From contig NZ_KB895346.1 in NCBI RefSeq assembly GCF_000374805.1, forward strand, positions 1 to 41,750: a DNA stretch of 41,750 nucleotides. The letters are read 5' to 3'. This document shows, piece by piece, positions 1-7,458 of the stretch (position 1 is its first letter; the number at the start of each line of letters is the position of its first letter). The notes beneath the pieces were generated by a model, which saw nothing but the letters and a program-made list of their open reading frames with translations, had not been told where the DNA came from and ran no database searches. Made by a program: the position numbers and the translations under genes. Origin of the DNA: Chitiniphilus shinanonensis DSM 23277. GTDB lineage: Bacteria; Pseudomonadota; Gammaproteobacteria; Burkholderiales; Chitinibacteraceae.

Positions 1-92
1 TGGGGTGAGCGGAAGCTGACCGCGCCTGAGTAGTATTGCTTCTTCTATCGAATTGCGAGTTGTGACGAAGTACAGTCGTGACTCCAGAGTTA
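1..92 (+). other. Spacer upstream of 5S rRNA (possibly 23S-5S spacer)
   Basis: This stretch precedes the 5S rRNA and has no credible reading frame. It is most likely the 23S-5S internal spacer of an rRNA operon whose larger genes lie outside the window. I could not recognise the conserved 23S 3' end in it, so the assignment rests on position only. Confidence 0.45.
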
Positions 93-210
93 CGTCTGGC
101 GACCATAGCGAGTTGGCCCCACGCCTTCCCATCCCGAACAGGACCGTGAAACGACTTAGCGCCGATGATAGTGCGGATTCCCGTGTGAAAGTAGGTCATC
201 GCCAGGCTCT
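93..210 (+). rRNA. rrf: 5S ribosomal RNA
   Basis: The sequence has the hallmarks of bacterial 5S rRNA. The ends GTCTGGCGACC and GGTCATCGCCAGGC pair to form the terminal stem. The core shows CCCATCCCGAAC, the GTGAAAC loop, GCGCCGATGATAGT and GTGTGAAAGTAGG. The length of about 118 bases is normal. A rho-independent terminator follows directly, as expected for the last gene of an rRNA operon. Exact ends are uncertain by a few bases. The overall style looks like Neisseriales-type betaproteobacteria, from memory rather than by alignment. Confidence 0.93.
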
Positions 211-216
211 TATGCG

Positions 217-250
217 AAACCCCCGAGACCCAAAAGGCTCGGGGGTTTTA
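217..250 (+). terminator. Rho-independent terminator of the rRNA operon
   Basis: A GC-rich stem (CCCCCGAG at 220-227 pairing with CTCGGGGG at 238-245) is followed by a T-run, just after the 5S rRNA. Confidence 0.9.
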
Positions 251-352
251 CTTTAGGGGGTTTGGAACAGATCTGCGGTAAAGGCAGGGCCGTTGCCTGC
301 CTCCCTCGCGCCTCCTCAGCCCTCTCGCCATATCCCTTCCTCACTTCAGGAC

Positions 353-601
353 TCACCCCAGAATGTCCTGCGGCTTGAAGCGTGCATGCAGACGCAGCCA
401 GGCGGCGCTGTTGGCATGGCGCCCGCCATCCAGCCATTCGAGGCCTTGTCCCGCAGGCACGTAGTGTCGGGCGGGCAGGGGTGTCCACTCGTCGAAATCG
501 GGCAGATCGTTCAACTCGGCGGCATCGTAGACCTGCCGGTACGCCTGGTCGTAGTCCGGCAGGCTGGGGCCGGAGCCGTGGTGCAGGGTGGTTCGTTCCA
601 T
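353..601 (-). CDS. Small hypothetical protein, 82 aa
   Basis: An 82-residue protein that I do not recognise. The ATG at 601 is chosen because a very strong ribosome binding site (GAGGAGG, seven bases upstream) precedes it; upstream extensions of the frame have none. The protein is soluble, with an acidic middle (PDYDQAY, LNDLPDFDEW) and a basic C-terminal part (LRLHARFKPQ). It has no signal peptide, membrane segment or recognisable domain. It stands alone, converging on the rRNA terminator. The binding site and compact frame make it a plausible real gene, but no function can be assigned. Confidence 0.6.
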   Translation of the reverse strand: MERTTLHHGSGPSLPDYDQAYRQVYDAAELNDLPDFDEWTPLPARHYVPAGQGLEWLDGGRHANSAAWLRLHARFKPQDILG

Positions 602-719
602 GATGGCCTCCTCGAAGGCAAGTGATGCCCTTCGACTTGCAAGGCGCGTGCCAAGCCCTGGAATCCTTCTTGCTCCCACGTGGGGAAGCGGCATCCTGCC
701 GTACCCCTGGGAGTACATC

Positions 720-896
720 ATGAGCCAAACATCCCCTACCGTTCCCGAGAGCGGCCCGGCCCGCCCGCAGCCGATCCCCGCGGAGCATGAAACCGCCTCC
801 AACGAGGCGGATCGCAGCAATTACGAAGCCAATTATCCCGATGGCACGGCGCCCAGCAGCGGCCCCCGTGTGCCCAAAGGGCCGGGCCGCATCTGA
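720..896 (+). CDS. Small hypothetical protein, 58 aa
   Basis: A 58-residue frame starts at ATG 720 behind a GGGAG ribosome binding site. It is polar and rich in Pro, Ser, Glu and Asn, and ends in a basic Gly/Pro tail (PRVPKGPGRI). There is no hydrophobic segment, so it is probably cytosolic and disordered. It is divergent from the minus-strand small gene ending its 5' side at 601, leaving about 118 bases for both promoters. The family is unknown; the main support is the ribosome binding site and the absence of a better frame. Confidence 0.45.
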   Translation: MSQTSPTVPESGPARPQPIPAEHETASNEADRSNYEANYPDGTAPSSGPRVPKGPGRI

Positions 897-1024
897 TTGG
901 CGCGGCATCTGACTTGGCGGTTTTACAGGCGGTTGCGCAAAAACTGCATCCCCACTGCACCTTGATCGTCTGTTTTTCGCCGTCTTCCAGATTTCAAATC
1001 CCGCTTTCGACACAGGAGGTCCAC

Positions 1025-1501
1025 ATGCCTGTTCGCTCGATTTCTCCCCTCGTGCTTTTCCCGTTCCTGTCCAGCGCAGGGTCGGATCCGCAACCCGATG
1101 CCACGCCGCCGATCCCTCCTGGTCCCGCGCCTGTCCCGGCGCCGATCGAGCCCCCCCGACCCGGTCCGGCAGGTCCGCCCATCGAGGAGCCGATCCAGGT
1201 GCCGCCCCATCAGCCGGAGATGCCGCCCACCCAGCCGCGTCATCCGCCGGAACACGATCCCGAACCGGATGTGACTCCCGAGCCGATCGACCCTCATCGC
1301 AACCCGCCACCGATCCAGGAACCCTCGCATCCGCCGATGACGCCGCCGTTCGATCCGCCGCAGGATGCGCCTTATTTCAAGGCGCCATGCCCGGGTGCGC
1401 TACGGTGTAGTCAGGCGCGGGCGGGCCGCTGTGGCCATGCCGCCGGGGCTCGACCCGATCTCCGCGTTCCCGCATCGAGGCTGGAGGCACGCTTATGTTG
1501 A
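1025..1501 (+). CDS. Proline-rich hypothetical protein, 158 aa
   Basis: The ATG at 1025 has an ideal upstream AGGAGG. The N-terminus has a short hydrophobic stretch (SPLVLFPFLSSAG) that may be a weak export signal. Residues about 18-120 are extremely proline-rich, with repeated Pro-Glu/Pro-Ile/Pro-His patterns, and are probably extended or disordered. The last 40 residues change character to Arg/Ala/Cys-rich, which could mean a frameshift near base 1375 or read-on into non-coding sequence. The stop overlaps the start of the downstream glucosidase gene (ATG at 1495), so the two may be translationally coupled. No function is assigned. Confidence 0.5.
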   Translation: MPVRSISPLVLFPFLSSAGSDPQPDATPPIPPGPAPVPAPIEPPRPGPAGPPIEEPIQVPPHQPEMPPTQPRHPPEHDPEPDVTPEPIDPHRNPPPIQEPSHPPMTPPFDPPQDAPYFKAPCPGALRCSQARAGRCGHAAGARPDLRVPASRLEARLC

Positions 1502-3093
1502 AAAAGCATCAGTGGTGGCAGGAAGGGGTGGTCTACCAGATCTACCCGCGCAGCTTCCAGGACGGCAACGGCGATGGGGTGGGGGACTTGGCCGGCATCC
1601 GCCAGCGGCTGGATTATCTGGCGTGGCTGGGGGTCGATGCGATCTGGATCTCGCCGATCTATCCATCGCCGATGGCGGACTTCGGCTACGACGTCTCCAA
1701 CTACACCGACATCCATCCCTTGTTCGGCACCCTGGACGACTTCGATGCGCTGCTGGCCGAAGCGCACGCACGCGGCATGCGGCTGATCCTGGATTTCGTG
1801 CCCAACCACACCTCGGACCAGCATCCTTGGTTCGCAGAATCGCGCGCGTCCCGCGACAACCCCAAGCACGACTGGTACATCTGGCGCGACCCGGCACCGG
1901 ACGGGGGACCGCCCAACAACTGGCTTTCCAGCTTCGGCGGCAGCGGCTGGCAGTACGACGCGGCCCGCGGCCAGTACTACTATCACGCCTTCCTCAAGGA
2001 ACAGCCCGATCTGAACTGGCGCAACCCGGCGGTGCAGGACGCCATGCTCGACGCGATGCGCTTCTGGCTGGACCGCGGCGTCGACGGTTTTCGCATCGAC
2101 GTGATCTGGCATCTGATCAAGGACGAGGATTTCCGCCACAACCCGGACAACCCCGAATACGAAGCGCATATGGGCGAGCATCGCCGCCTGCTGTCCACCT
2201 ACAACACCGACCGGCCCGAAGTCCACGACGTGATCGCTCGCATGCGCGAGCTGCTCGACCACTACCCGGACCGCATGATGGTCGGCGAGATCTACCTGCC
2301 GGTGGAGCGCCTGGTCACCTACTACGGCACCGGCGCGGGCGGCGTCCACCTGCCATTCAATTTCCAGTTGATCGGAATGGCCTGGGATCCAGCACTGATT
2401 CGTGCGGCCATCGACCAGTACGAGGCCGCATTGCCGCCGCACGGCTGGCCCAACTGGGTGCTGGGCAACCACGACAACCACCGCATCGCCAGCCGTGTCG
2501 GCGCGGCCCAGACCCGCCTGGCCGCGATGCTGCTGCTGACGCTGCGCGGCACGCCGACGCTGTACTACGGCGATGAGCTGGGCATGACCGACGTGCCCAT
2601 CTCGCCACAACAGGTGCAGGATCCACTGGAGAAGAACATGCCCGGGCTTGGCCTGGGGCGCGATCCAGCGCGCAGTCCGATGCAATGGGACGACAGCGTC
2701 AACGCCGGCTTCAGCACGGCGGAGCCCTGGCTGCCGATGGCGGCCGACTATCGCGACGTGAATGTGCGGGCGCAGGCGCGCGACCCGCATTCACTGCTGC
2801 ACCTCTACCGCAAGCTGATCCACCTGCGCGACGATTGGGATGCGCTGGCGATCGGCCGCTACCGGGGCTTCAGCGCCGGCGCGCAGCTGGTCGGCTACCT
2901 GCGCGAGCACGAGAACGAGCGCCTGCTGGTGCTGCTCAATTTCGACGCCGCCCAACAGGTGGTCGACCTGGGCGATCTGCTATGCGGCGAGATCCTGCTC
3001 TCCACCAGCCTGAAGCGGGAAGGAGAGCCGGTGGCGCAAACGCTGTTGCTCGACGGCTTCGAAGGCGTGATCGTCCGCGCCAGTTGCAACTGA
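1495..3093 (+). CDS. GH13 alpha-glucosidase (oligo-1,6-glucosidase / trehalose-hydrolase type)
   Basis: A 532-residue glycoside hydrolase family 13 enzyme predicted to hydrolyse alpha-glucosidic bonds in small maltooligosaccharides, isomaltose or sucrose-like substrates. Visible family regions are VYQIYPRSFQD (residues 13-23), DFVPNHTSD (100-108), DGFRIDVIWHL with nucleophile Asp202, MVGEIYLP with acid/base Glu265, and LGNHDNHR with Asp327. All three catalytic acids are present, and the length is normal for the oligo-glucosidase subgroup. There is no signal peptide, so it should be cytoplasmic. It starts inside the end of the proline-rich gene and faces a convergent paralogue (3267-4856). Substrate preference cannot be told from the sequence; family membership is secure. 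Confidence 0.93.
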   Translation: MLKKHQWWQEGVVYQIYPRSFQDGNGDGVGDLAGIRQRLDYLAWLGVDAIWISPIYPSPMADFGYDVSNYTDIHPLFGTLDDFDALLAEAHARGMRLILDFVPNHTSDQHPWFAESRASRDNPKHDWYIWRDPAPDGGPPNNWLSSFGGSGWQYDAARGQYYYHAFLKEQPDLNWRNPAVQDAMLDAMRFWLDRGVDGFRIDVIWHLIKDEDFRHNPDNPEYEAHMGEHRRLLSTYNTDRPEVHDVIARMRELLDHYPDRMMVGEIYLPVERLVTYYGTGAGGVHLPFNFQLIGMAWDPALIRAAIDQYEAALPPHGWPNWVLGNHDNHRIASRVGAAQTRLAAMLLLTLRGTPTLYYGDELGMTDVPISPQQVQDPLEKNMPGLGLGRDPARSPMQWDDSVNAGFSTAEPWLPMAADYRDVNVRAQARDPHSLLHLYRKLIHLRDDWDALAIGRYRGFSAGAQLVGYLREHENERLLVLLNFDAAQQVVDLGDLLCGEILLSTSLKREGEPVAQTLLLDGFEGVIVRASCN

Positions 3094-3100
3094 TCGTCAA

Positions 3101-3225
3101 GAGCGGCTGACAAAGCCCTTCTGGCCGCATTGGGCGGGGGAGTCGAGCCTCATGCCGTACGCCTTGTACTGGCTGCGTTTCGCACGCCTTGCCACAGCCG
3201 CTGCGCCGGGTTTTGTCAGCCGCTC
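3101..3225. repeat. 125-bp dispersed element with terminal inverted repeats, copy A
   Basis: The element begins GAGCGGCTGACAAAGCCC and ends GGGTTTTGTCAGCCGCTC, near-perfect inverted ends of about 18 bp. A second copy lies at 30669-30794 in opposite orientation. When copy B is reversed, the two align along their whole length at roughly three quarters identity, including a shared centre (GCCGTAC...GTACT...CTGCGTT). It fills the gap between two convergent GH13 genes, where the hairpin may also terminate transcription from both sides. It encodes no protein. Confidence 0.75.
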
Positions 3226-3266
3226 CAAGGCGCATCGGTTGCCGGAAGGTCGATGCGCCGCCGCGT

Positions 3267-4856
3267 TCAGACCTGCTCGGCCAGCGCCACGATGGCGCCT
3301 TCGCCGGGCAGCAGCGTCAACGTGCCGTCCAGAGCGCATCCTTCGTCGCGCCCCAGCGTGGACAGCACCAACTGCCCGGCCAGGCCCGACAGCGTGCGCG
3401 CGGTTTCGTTGAAGTTCAGCGCCACCGCCAGCCGACGCCCCTGATGTTCGCGCTCGAAATGCAGCGTGCCGGCCGGCGCGCCGTGGCCCAGGTAGCGCCC
3501 CACGGCCAGCGCCGATTCGGCGCGGCGCAGTTGCAGCAGTCGCCGATACAGATGCAGCAACGAAGCCGGATCCGCCTGCTGTCCCGCCACATGCAGGCGC
3601 GGGCCGTCGGCGGACAGCGGCAACCAGGGTTCCGCCGTGCTGAAGCCCGCGTGCGGGCTGTCGTCCCACGGCATCGGCGTGCGTTGCGGATCGCGTCCCC
3701 GGCCCAGGCCCGGCATGTTGCGTTCGATCGGATCCTGGATTGCCGCCGGCGGAATATCGCCGTCGCGCATCCCCAGTTCGTCGCCGTAGTACAGCGTCGG
3801 CGTGCCGCGCAGCGTCAGCAGCAGCAACGCGGCCAGCCGCTCGTGCCCGCGCGGCACACGCCCGGCGATGCGCGGCTTGTCGTGGTTGCCCAGCGCCCAG
3901 TTGGGCCAGCCGAAGGTGGGCAGCAGCGCCTCGTAGCGGTCGGCGGCCGCGCCGATGCTCTCGGCGTCCCACGGCGCGCCGATCAACAGTGCATTGGCCG
4001 GCAGGTGGATGCCGTTGCCGCGGGCACCGTAATAGGCCACCACCCGTTCGATCGGCAGGTACAGCTCGCCGATCAGCACCCGTTCCCGGTACTCGTCGAC
4101 CACGTCGCGCAGCGCGCACACCAGCGGCTGCACCTCGGGCCGGTCGCTGGTGAACACATGCAGCAGCTTCTCGTGTTCCGGCAGGCCGGGATGCCAACCC
4201 GGATCGGGCGGATTGTTGCGCAGGTGGCGATCCTTGATCAGGTGCCAGATCGCGTCCAGCCGCAGCCCGTCCACGCCGCGGTCCAGCCAGAAGCGCATCA
4301 CCTGCGCCATCGCCTCGGCCACCTCGGGGCTGCGCCAGTTCAGGTCGGGCTGGGCCGCGAGGAAGGTATGCAGGTAGTACTGGCCGCTGCCGGGATCGAA
4401 GGTCCAGGCCGCGCCGCCAAAATGCGAGCGCCAGTTGTTGGGCGGGCCGCCGTCGGCGCCGGGGTCGGCCCACAGATACCAGTCGCGGCGCGGAGCGTCG
4501 CGGCTGCGCCGGGCTTCCTCGAACCATGGGTGGCGGTCAGACGTGTGGTTGGGCACGAAATCCAGGATCACCCGCAGGCCCCGTTCATGAGCTTCGGCCA
4601 GCAGCACGTCGAATTCGTCCAGGGTGCCGAACAGGGGATCGATGGCGCAATGGTCGGCGATGTCGTAGCCGAAGTCCGCCATCGGCGACGGGTAGATCGG
4701 CGGAATCCACAGGGCGTCCACGCCCAGCCAGGCCAGATAGTCCAGCCGTCGCCGGATACCGGCCAGATCGCCTACCCCGTCGCCGTTGGCGTCCTGAAAG
4801 CTGCGGGGATAGATCTGGTAGATCACCCCGCGTTGCCACCACGCGAAATCCGTCAT
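3267..4856 (-). CDS. GH13 alpha-glucosidase, second paralogue
   Basis: A 529-residue family GH13 enzyme closely similar to the convergent neighbour at 1495-3093 (many blocks identical, roughly 60 percent by eye). It shows VIYQIYPRSFQD (11-22), DFVPNHTSD (99-107), DGLRLDAIWHL with nucleophile Asp201, LIGELYLP with acid/base Glu264, and LGNHDKPR with Asp326, so it should be active. The start at 4856 is chosen because homology with the paralogue begins there (MTDFAWWQ versus MLKKHQWWQ); the frame upstream is unlike the family. There is no signal peptide. Differences near the active site (GLRLDA versus GFRIDV, HDKPR versus HDNHR) suggest a somewhat different substrate. It probably arose by local duplication and inversion. 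Confidence 0.92.
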   Translation of the reverse strand: MTDFAWWQRGVIYQIYPRSFQDANGDGVGDLAGIRRRLDYLAWLGVDALWIPPIYPSPMADFGYDIADHCAIDPLFGTLDEFDVLLAEAHERGLRVILDFVPNHTSDRHPWFEEARRSRDAPRRDWYLWADPGADGGPPNNWRSHFGGAAWTFDPGSGQYYLHTFLAAQPDLNWRSPEVAEAMAQVMRFWLDRGVDGLRLDAIWHLIKDRHLRNNPPDPGWHPGLPEHEKLLHVFTSDRPEVQPLVCALRDVVDEYRERVLIGELYLPIERVVAYYGARGNGIHLPANALLIGAPWDAESIGAAADRYEALLPTFGWPNWALGNHDKPRIAGRVPRGHERLAALLLLTLRGTPTLYYGDELGMRDGDIPPAAIQDPIERNMPGLGRGRDPQRTPMPWDDSPHAGFSTAEPWLPLSADGPRLHVAGQQADPASLLHLYRRLLQLRRAESALAVGRYLGHGAPAGTLHFEREHQGRRLAVALNFNETARTLSGLAGQLVLSTLGRDEGCALDGTLTLLPGEGAIVALAEQV

Positions 4857-5114
4857 GTCCGTCCTGCCGCGTATTCGAGATGGGCTGTCCGATGCAGGGA
4901 CCGTGCCAAGCCCGCTGCGCGCCGCCATCTGCCGTGGCCGGCAGGGCCGCGCAAACTTGCTCCGGTCGCGTGTAAATCCTGCGTGGCGCCGGGGCGTGGG
5001 CACGACGGATTCATCGCTGAACTGCGCCGCGCGCGGTCGGGGTGGTCATGGCATGGATGTTGCCGACTGTCGAAGCGCGGCCGTTGCCGCACTTCGCCCA
5101 CCCAAGGAGGCCCC

Positions 5115-5369
5115 ATGCCCAATCCCTACCAGGAAGAAGACGAACGCGTGGTCCAGCCGGACGATCCCGACTTCGACCCCGCGCTGCGCGAGGCCGACGC
5201 ACCGCTCGATGCGCAGATCGAGCGCGAGGACCAGCGCGACACCAACGTCGAAGCACTGCGCCACGACGCGCCGCTGGCCGACCCGGCCGGCGTGCCCGAC
5301 GACGTGCCGTTGCCCGATCCCGACGGCGCGCGACCGCCCAGCCCCGATCCCAGCGTCGAAGCGGAATGA
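5115..5369 (+). CDS. Small very acidic hypothetical protein, 84 aa
   Basis: An 84-residue protein with an excellent ribosome binding site (AAGGAGG six bases before ATG 5115). It is dominated by Asp, Glu and Pro (PDDPDFDPALREADAP; DPAGVPDDVPLPDPDG), has no hydrophobic segment and is probably disordered and cytosolic. It is divergent from the GH13 gene at 4856 and sits about 100 bases before the MscS gene. I know no family for it. It resembles the 58-residue protein at 720-896 in composition but shows no clear homology. Confidence 0.6.
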   Translation: MPNPYQEEDERVVQPDDPDFDPALREADAPLDAQIEREDQRDTNVEALRHDAPLADPAGVPDDVPLPDPDGARPPSPDPSVEAE

Positions 5370-5476
5370 TGCCGTAACGGGCAACCATTACCGCTGGCGG
5401 TGCGATCGATCCGCGATATAACCACTCCCCATCCGCCCGGCCCATGCAGGCCGGCATCACCATCAGGGAGCCCGCC

Positions 5477-6277
5477 ATGGATCTGACCCATTTCGACCGC
5501 GTCGAGCGTTTCTTCGACAGCCTGTTCAACCGCGCCGCCAACTACGGCATCGACCTGATCGTGGCGCTGCTGATCCTGCTGATCGGCTTCTGGCTGGCGC
5601 GGCGGCTGGCCGGCGCGATGGAGCGGCTGGTGGTGCGCGCCGGCGGCGATCCGACCGCCGCGCCGCTGCTGGGCGCGGTGGTGCTGTGGGGCGTGCGCAT
5701 CCTCACCCTGGTCAACGTGCTGGGCCGGCTGGGCGTGCAGACCACCAGCATCGTCGCCGCGCTGGGCGCCGCCGGCCTGGCCATCGGCCTGGCGTTGCAA
5801 GGCACTTTGCAGAACATCGCCGCCGGCCTGATGCTGCTGCTGCTCAAGCCGTTCCGCGTCGGCGACTACATCGAAGGCGTCGGCACCGTGGCCGGCACGG
5901 TGCGCGAAGTGGGGCTGTTTTCCACCCAGCTCGCCAAGAGCGACGGCGCGGCGCTCTACGTGCCGAACAGCCAGTTGTGGTCGAATGCCGTCACCAACTA
6001 CACCCGCAACGCCACGCGGCGCATCGAGGTGAGCTTCCAGGTGACCACGGCCCAGGTGGAATCGGGCCTGGCGCTGATGCGCGAAGTGGTGGCCGCCGAC
6101 AGCCGCATCCAGCGCACCCCCGAGCCGGCGATCGCGGTGGCCGACTACACCGACACCGGCGCGCGGCTGTCGGCGCAGGTGTGGGTGGACAACGCGGACT
6201 ACACCGCCGTGCGCGCCGAATTGCTGCGCCGCCTGCGGCCGGAGCTGGAACAGCGGCTGGCGCCGCCGATGCCCTGA
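5477..6277 (+). CDS. mscS: Small-conductance mechanosensitive channel (MscS family)
   Basis: A 266-residue inner-membrane channel of the basic MscS type, which opens under membrane tension to release solutes on osmotic downshock. Membrane segments are near residues 18-42, 56-80 and 82-115. The third carries the glycine/alanine-rich pore helix (AALGAAGLAIGLALQG) followed by LQNIAAGLMLLLLKPFRVGD, the family signature. A beta domain (VPNSQLWSNAVTNYT) and a C-terminal alpha/beta domain follow. Length is near that of E. coli MscS (286). The start at 5477 is preferred over 5444 because GGGAG lies just upstream of it. It is a single gene following the small acidic ORF. Confidence 0.93.
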   Translation: MDLTHFDRVERFFDSLFNRAANYGIDLIVALLILLIGFWLARRLAGAMERLVVRAGGDPTAAPLLGAVVLWGVRILTLVNVLGRLGVQTTSIVAALGAAGLAIGLALQGTLQNIAAGLMLLLLKPFRVGDYIEGVGTVAGTVREVGLFSTQLAKSDGAALYVPNSQLWSNAVTNYTRNATRRIEVSFQVTTAQVESGLALMREVVAADSRIQRTPEPAIAVADYTDTGARLSAQVWVDNADYTAVRAELLRRLRPELEQRLAPPMP

Positions 6278-6378
6278 GCGCCTGGCGTTTCGAGCGACGC
6301 TTCCCCGCCGCCGTGGTCTGACCAAGGCCTTTTCGTGCCCGATCGTCCTTCACCGCGGCGTTCGAGGTCGGGATGCCG

Positions 6379-6621
6379 TTACCTGGCCACGCACAGCGCG
6401 ATCAGCGGAACCAGGTTGAACAGCAGGATGCCGATCTTGTACGCCGCCATCCCGCCGTAGTGCACCGCGTCAAACGCCGCCGGCGACAGCTTGAGCCAGC
6501 GGGTGTGCAGCCGGTAGACCCAGTCGTGCGCCACCACCAGCGCGCCGAACCAGACCAGCAGCACGATGTAATTGATCACGGTGCTCCACAGCAGGAAGTC
6601 CTTGAGGTCGATGCCGTTCAT
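6379..6621 (-). CDS. DUF6868 family small membrane protein, 80 aa
   Basis: An 80-residue protein with two predicted membrane helices (about residues 9-31 and 57-79) flanking a conserved-looking loop (AHDWVYRLHTRWLKLS, then FDAVHYGGMAAYKIGI). This arrangement matches the DUF6868 family as I remember it; the function is unknown. The ATG at 6621 starts right at the hydrophobic N-terminus; the longer frame upstream is compositionally odd. It is convergent with the MscS gene, ending about 100 bases from it. Confidence 0.7.
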   Translation of the reverse strand: MNGIDLKDFLLWSTVINYIVLLVWFGALVVAHDWVYRLHTRWLKLSPAAFDAVHYGGMAAYKIGILLFNLVPLIALCVAR

Positions 6622-7458
6622 TGCAGTGCCCCCACGCGAAACCGGCTGGATCGCCACTTTCAATATAAGCGCGATGGTCTCGGCGCCGTCCGCCGTCGCC
6701 TCTTTCCCCGGCCCGCCGGCTCCGTTGGCGGGCATCGATCGCTGTGAGGTCGTTCACCCCGACCGCTGCAACAAGGTTCCTGTCGGCCGGAAAAAGCGCG
6801 GTCACCAGCACCGTCCATCCCGCTTTTTCTCCGCGTCGTCGGATGGGTGATGCTGCAACCGCACATTTTTGACGTCCGTTAAGGTGCCTCAAGCGCCCGT
6901 TGGTCGTGTCACAGTTCGCTACGAGCACCGACGGTTATCCCGATGCTGCTGACGGATGTAGTTTTCATCAGGAAATTACTTTCATTTTTCTTTCTATTTT
7001 TATGACAATTTGTAGGTGTTTAGCTCCGGTTGCCCGGGTTTTTCTTCCTTTTGTCGGGACTCGGCGCCACGCTTGTAAGTTATAAATTCATGCATTTTTG
7101 TGTATGGGATTTCAAATATCAGTATTTGATTATTTATGAGATTTGAAATGCGCCGTAAATGGAAGCTTAATGTCGATTGGGTAGTCTGCGGCTGGGAACG
7201 GCGTGGGTTTTTGATGAAAAGCTCTTTATCATCATAAGCTTGTCAATGCTCATGACAAAATTCTACAAACAATGAAGATTGCTTTTAATGCAAATATCAT
7301 GATCCGCTGTCTGGGTATCTCGGTTAAGATGCATGCCCTTTCAGGCGGCGCGTAGAAAGGTAATTTTGGCAATTGACGCTCTGATGGTCGTTTGCCACCA
7401 TTTTTCCCGTAAATTTCTACGAGAGTAAGTGATTTTGGCGTTTCTCAAGGGGAACTGG
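6622..7458 (+). promoter_or_regulatory. Long gap and AT-rich regulatory region ahead of the eps locus
   Basis: This gap of about 840 bases has no convincing gene. From about 6950 to 7430 base composition drops sharply to AT-rich, unlike the surrounding genes. It holds two clean inverted repeats: ATTTCAAAT (7109-7117) with ATTTGAAAT (7141-7149), and TTGTCA (7240-7245) with TGACAA (7253-7258). These are candidate operators. I found no sigma-54 site with correct -24/-12 spacing and no strong sigma-70 pair. The region very probably carries the main promoter(s) of the epsL-epsB unit. Confidence 0.55.
6790..6829. terminator. Possible bidirectional hairpin terminator
   Basis: GAAAAAGCG at 6790-6798 pairs perfectly with CGCTTTTTC at 6821-6829, with an inner CGGT/ACCG pairing. 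The A-run and T-run on the two sides fit a hairpin terminator. It lies in the long gap between the DUF6868 gene and the exopolysaccharide locus, with no obvious gene ending into it. Confidence 0.4.

Noticed and set aside
3189-5369. A 726-codon plus-strand frame across the second GH13 gene
   Set aside because: It is antisense to a well-conserved enzyme and merges into the small acidic protein's frame; only the last 84 codons with their own binding site are credible.
7366-7380. TTGGCAATTGACGC as a sigma-54 promoter ahead of epsL
   Set aside because: The GG-to-GC distance is eight bases, not the required ten. A similar TGGCAATTACG upstream of the PEP-CTERM gene lacks the GC element altogether.
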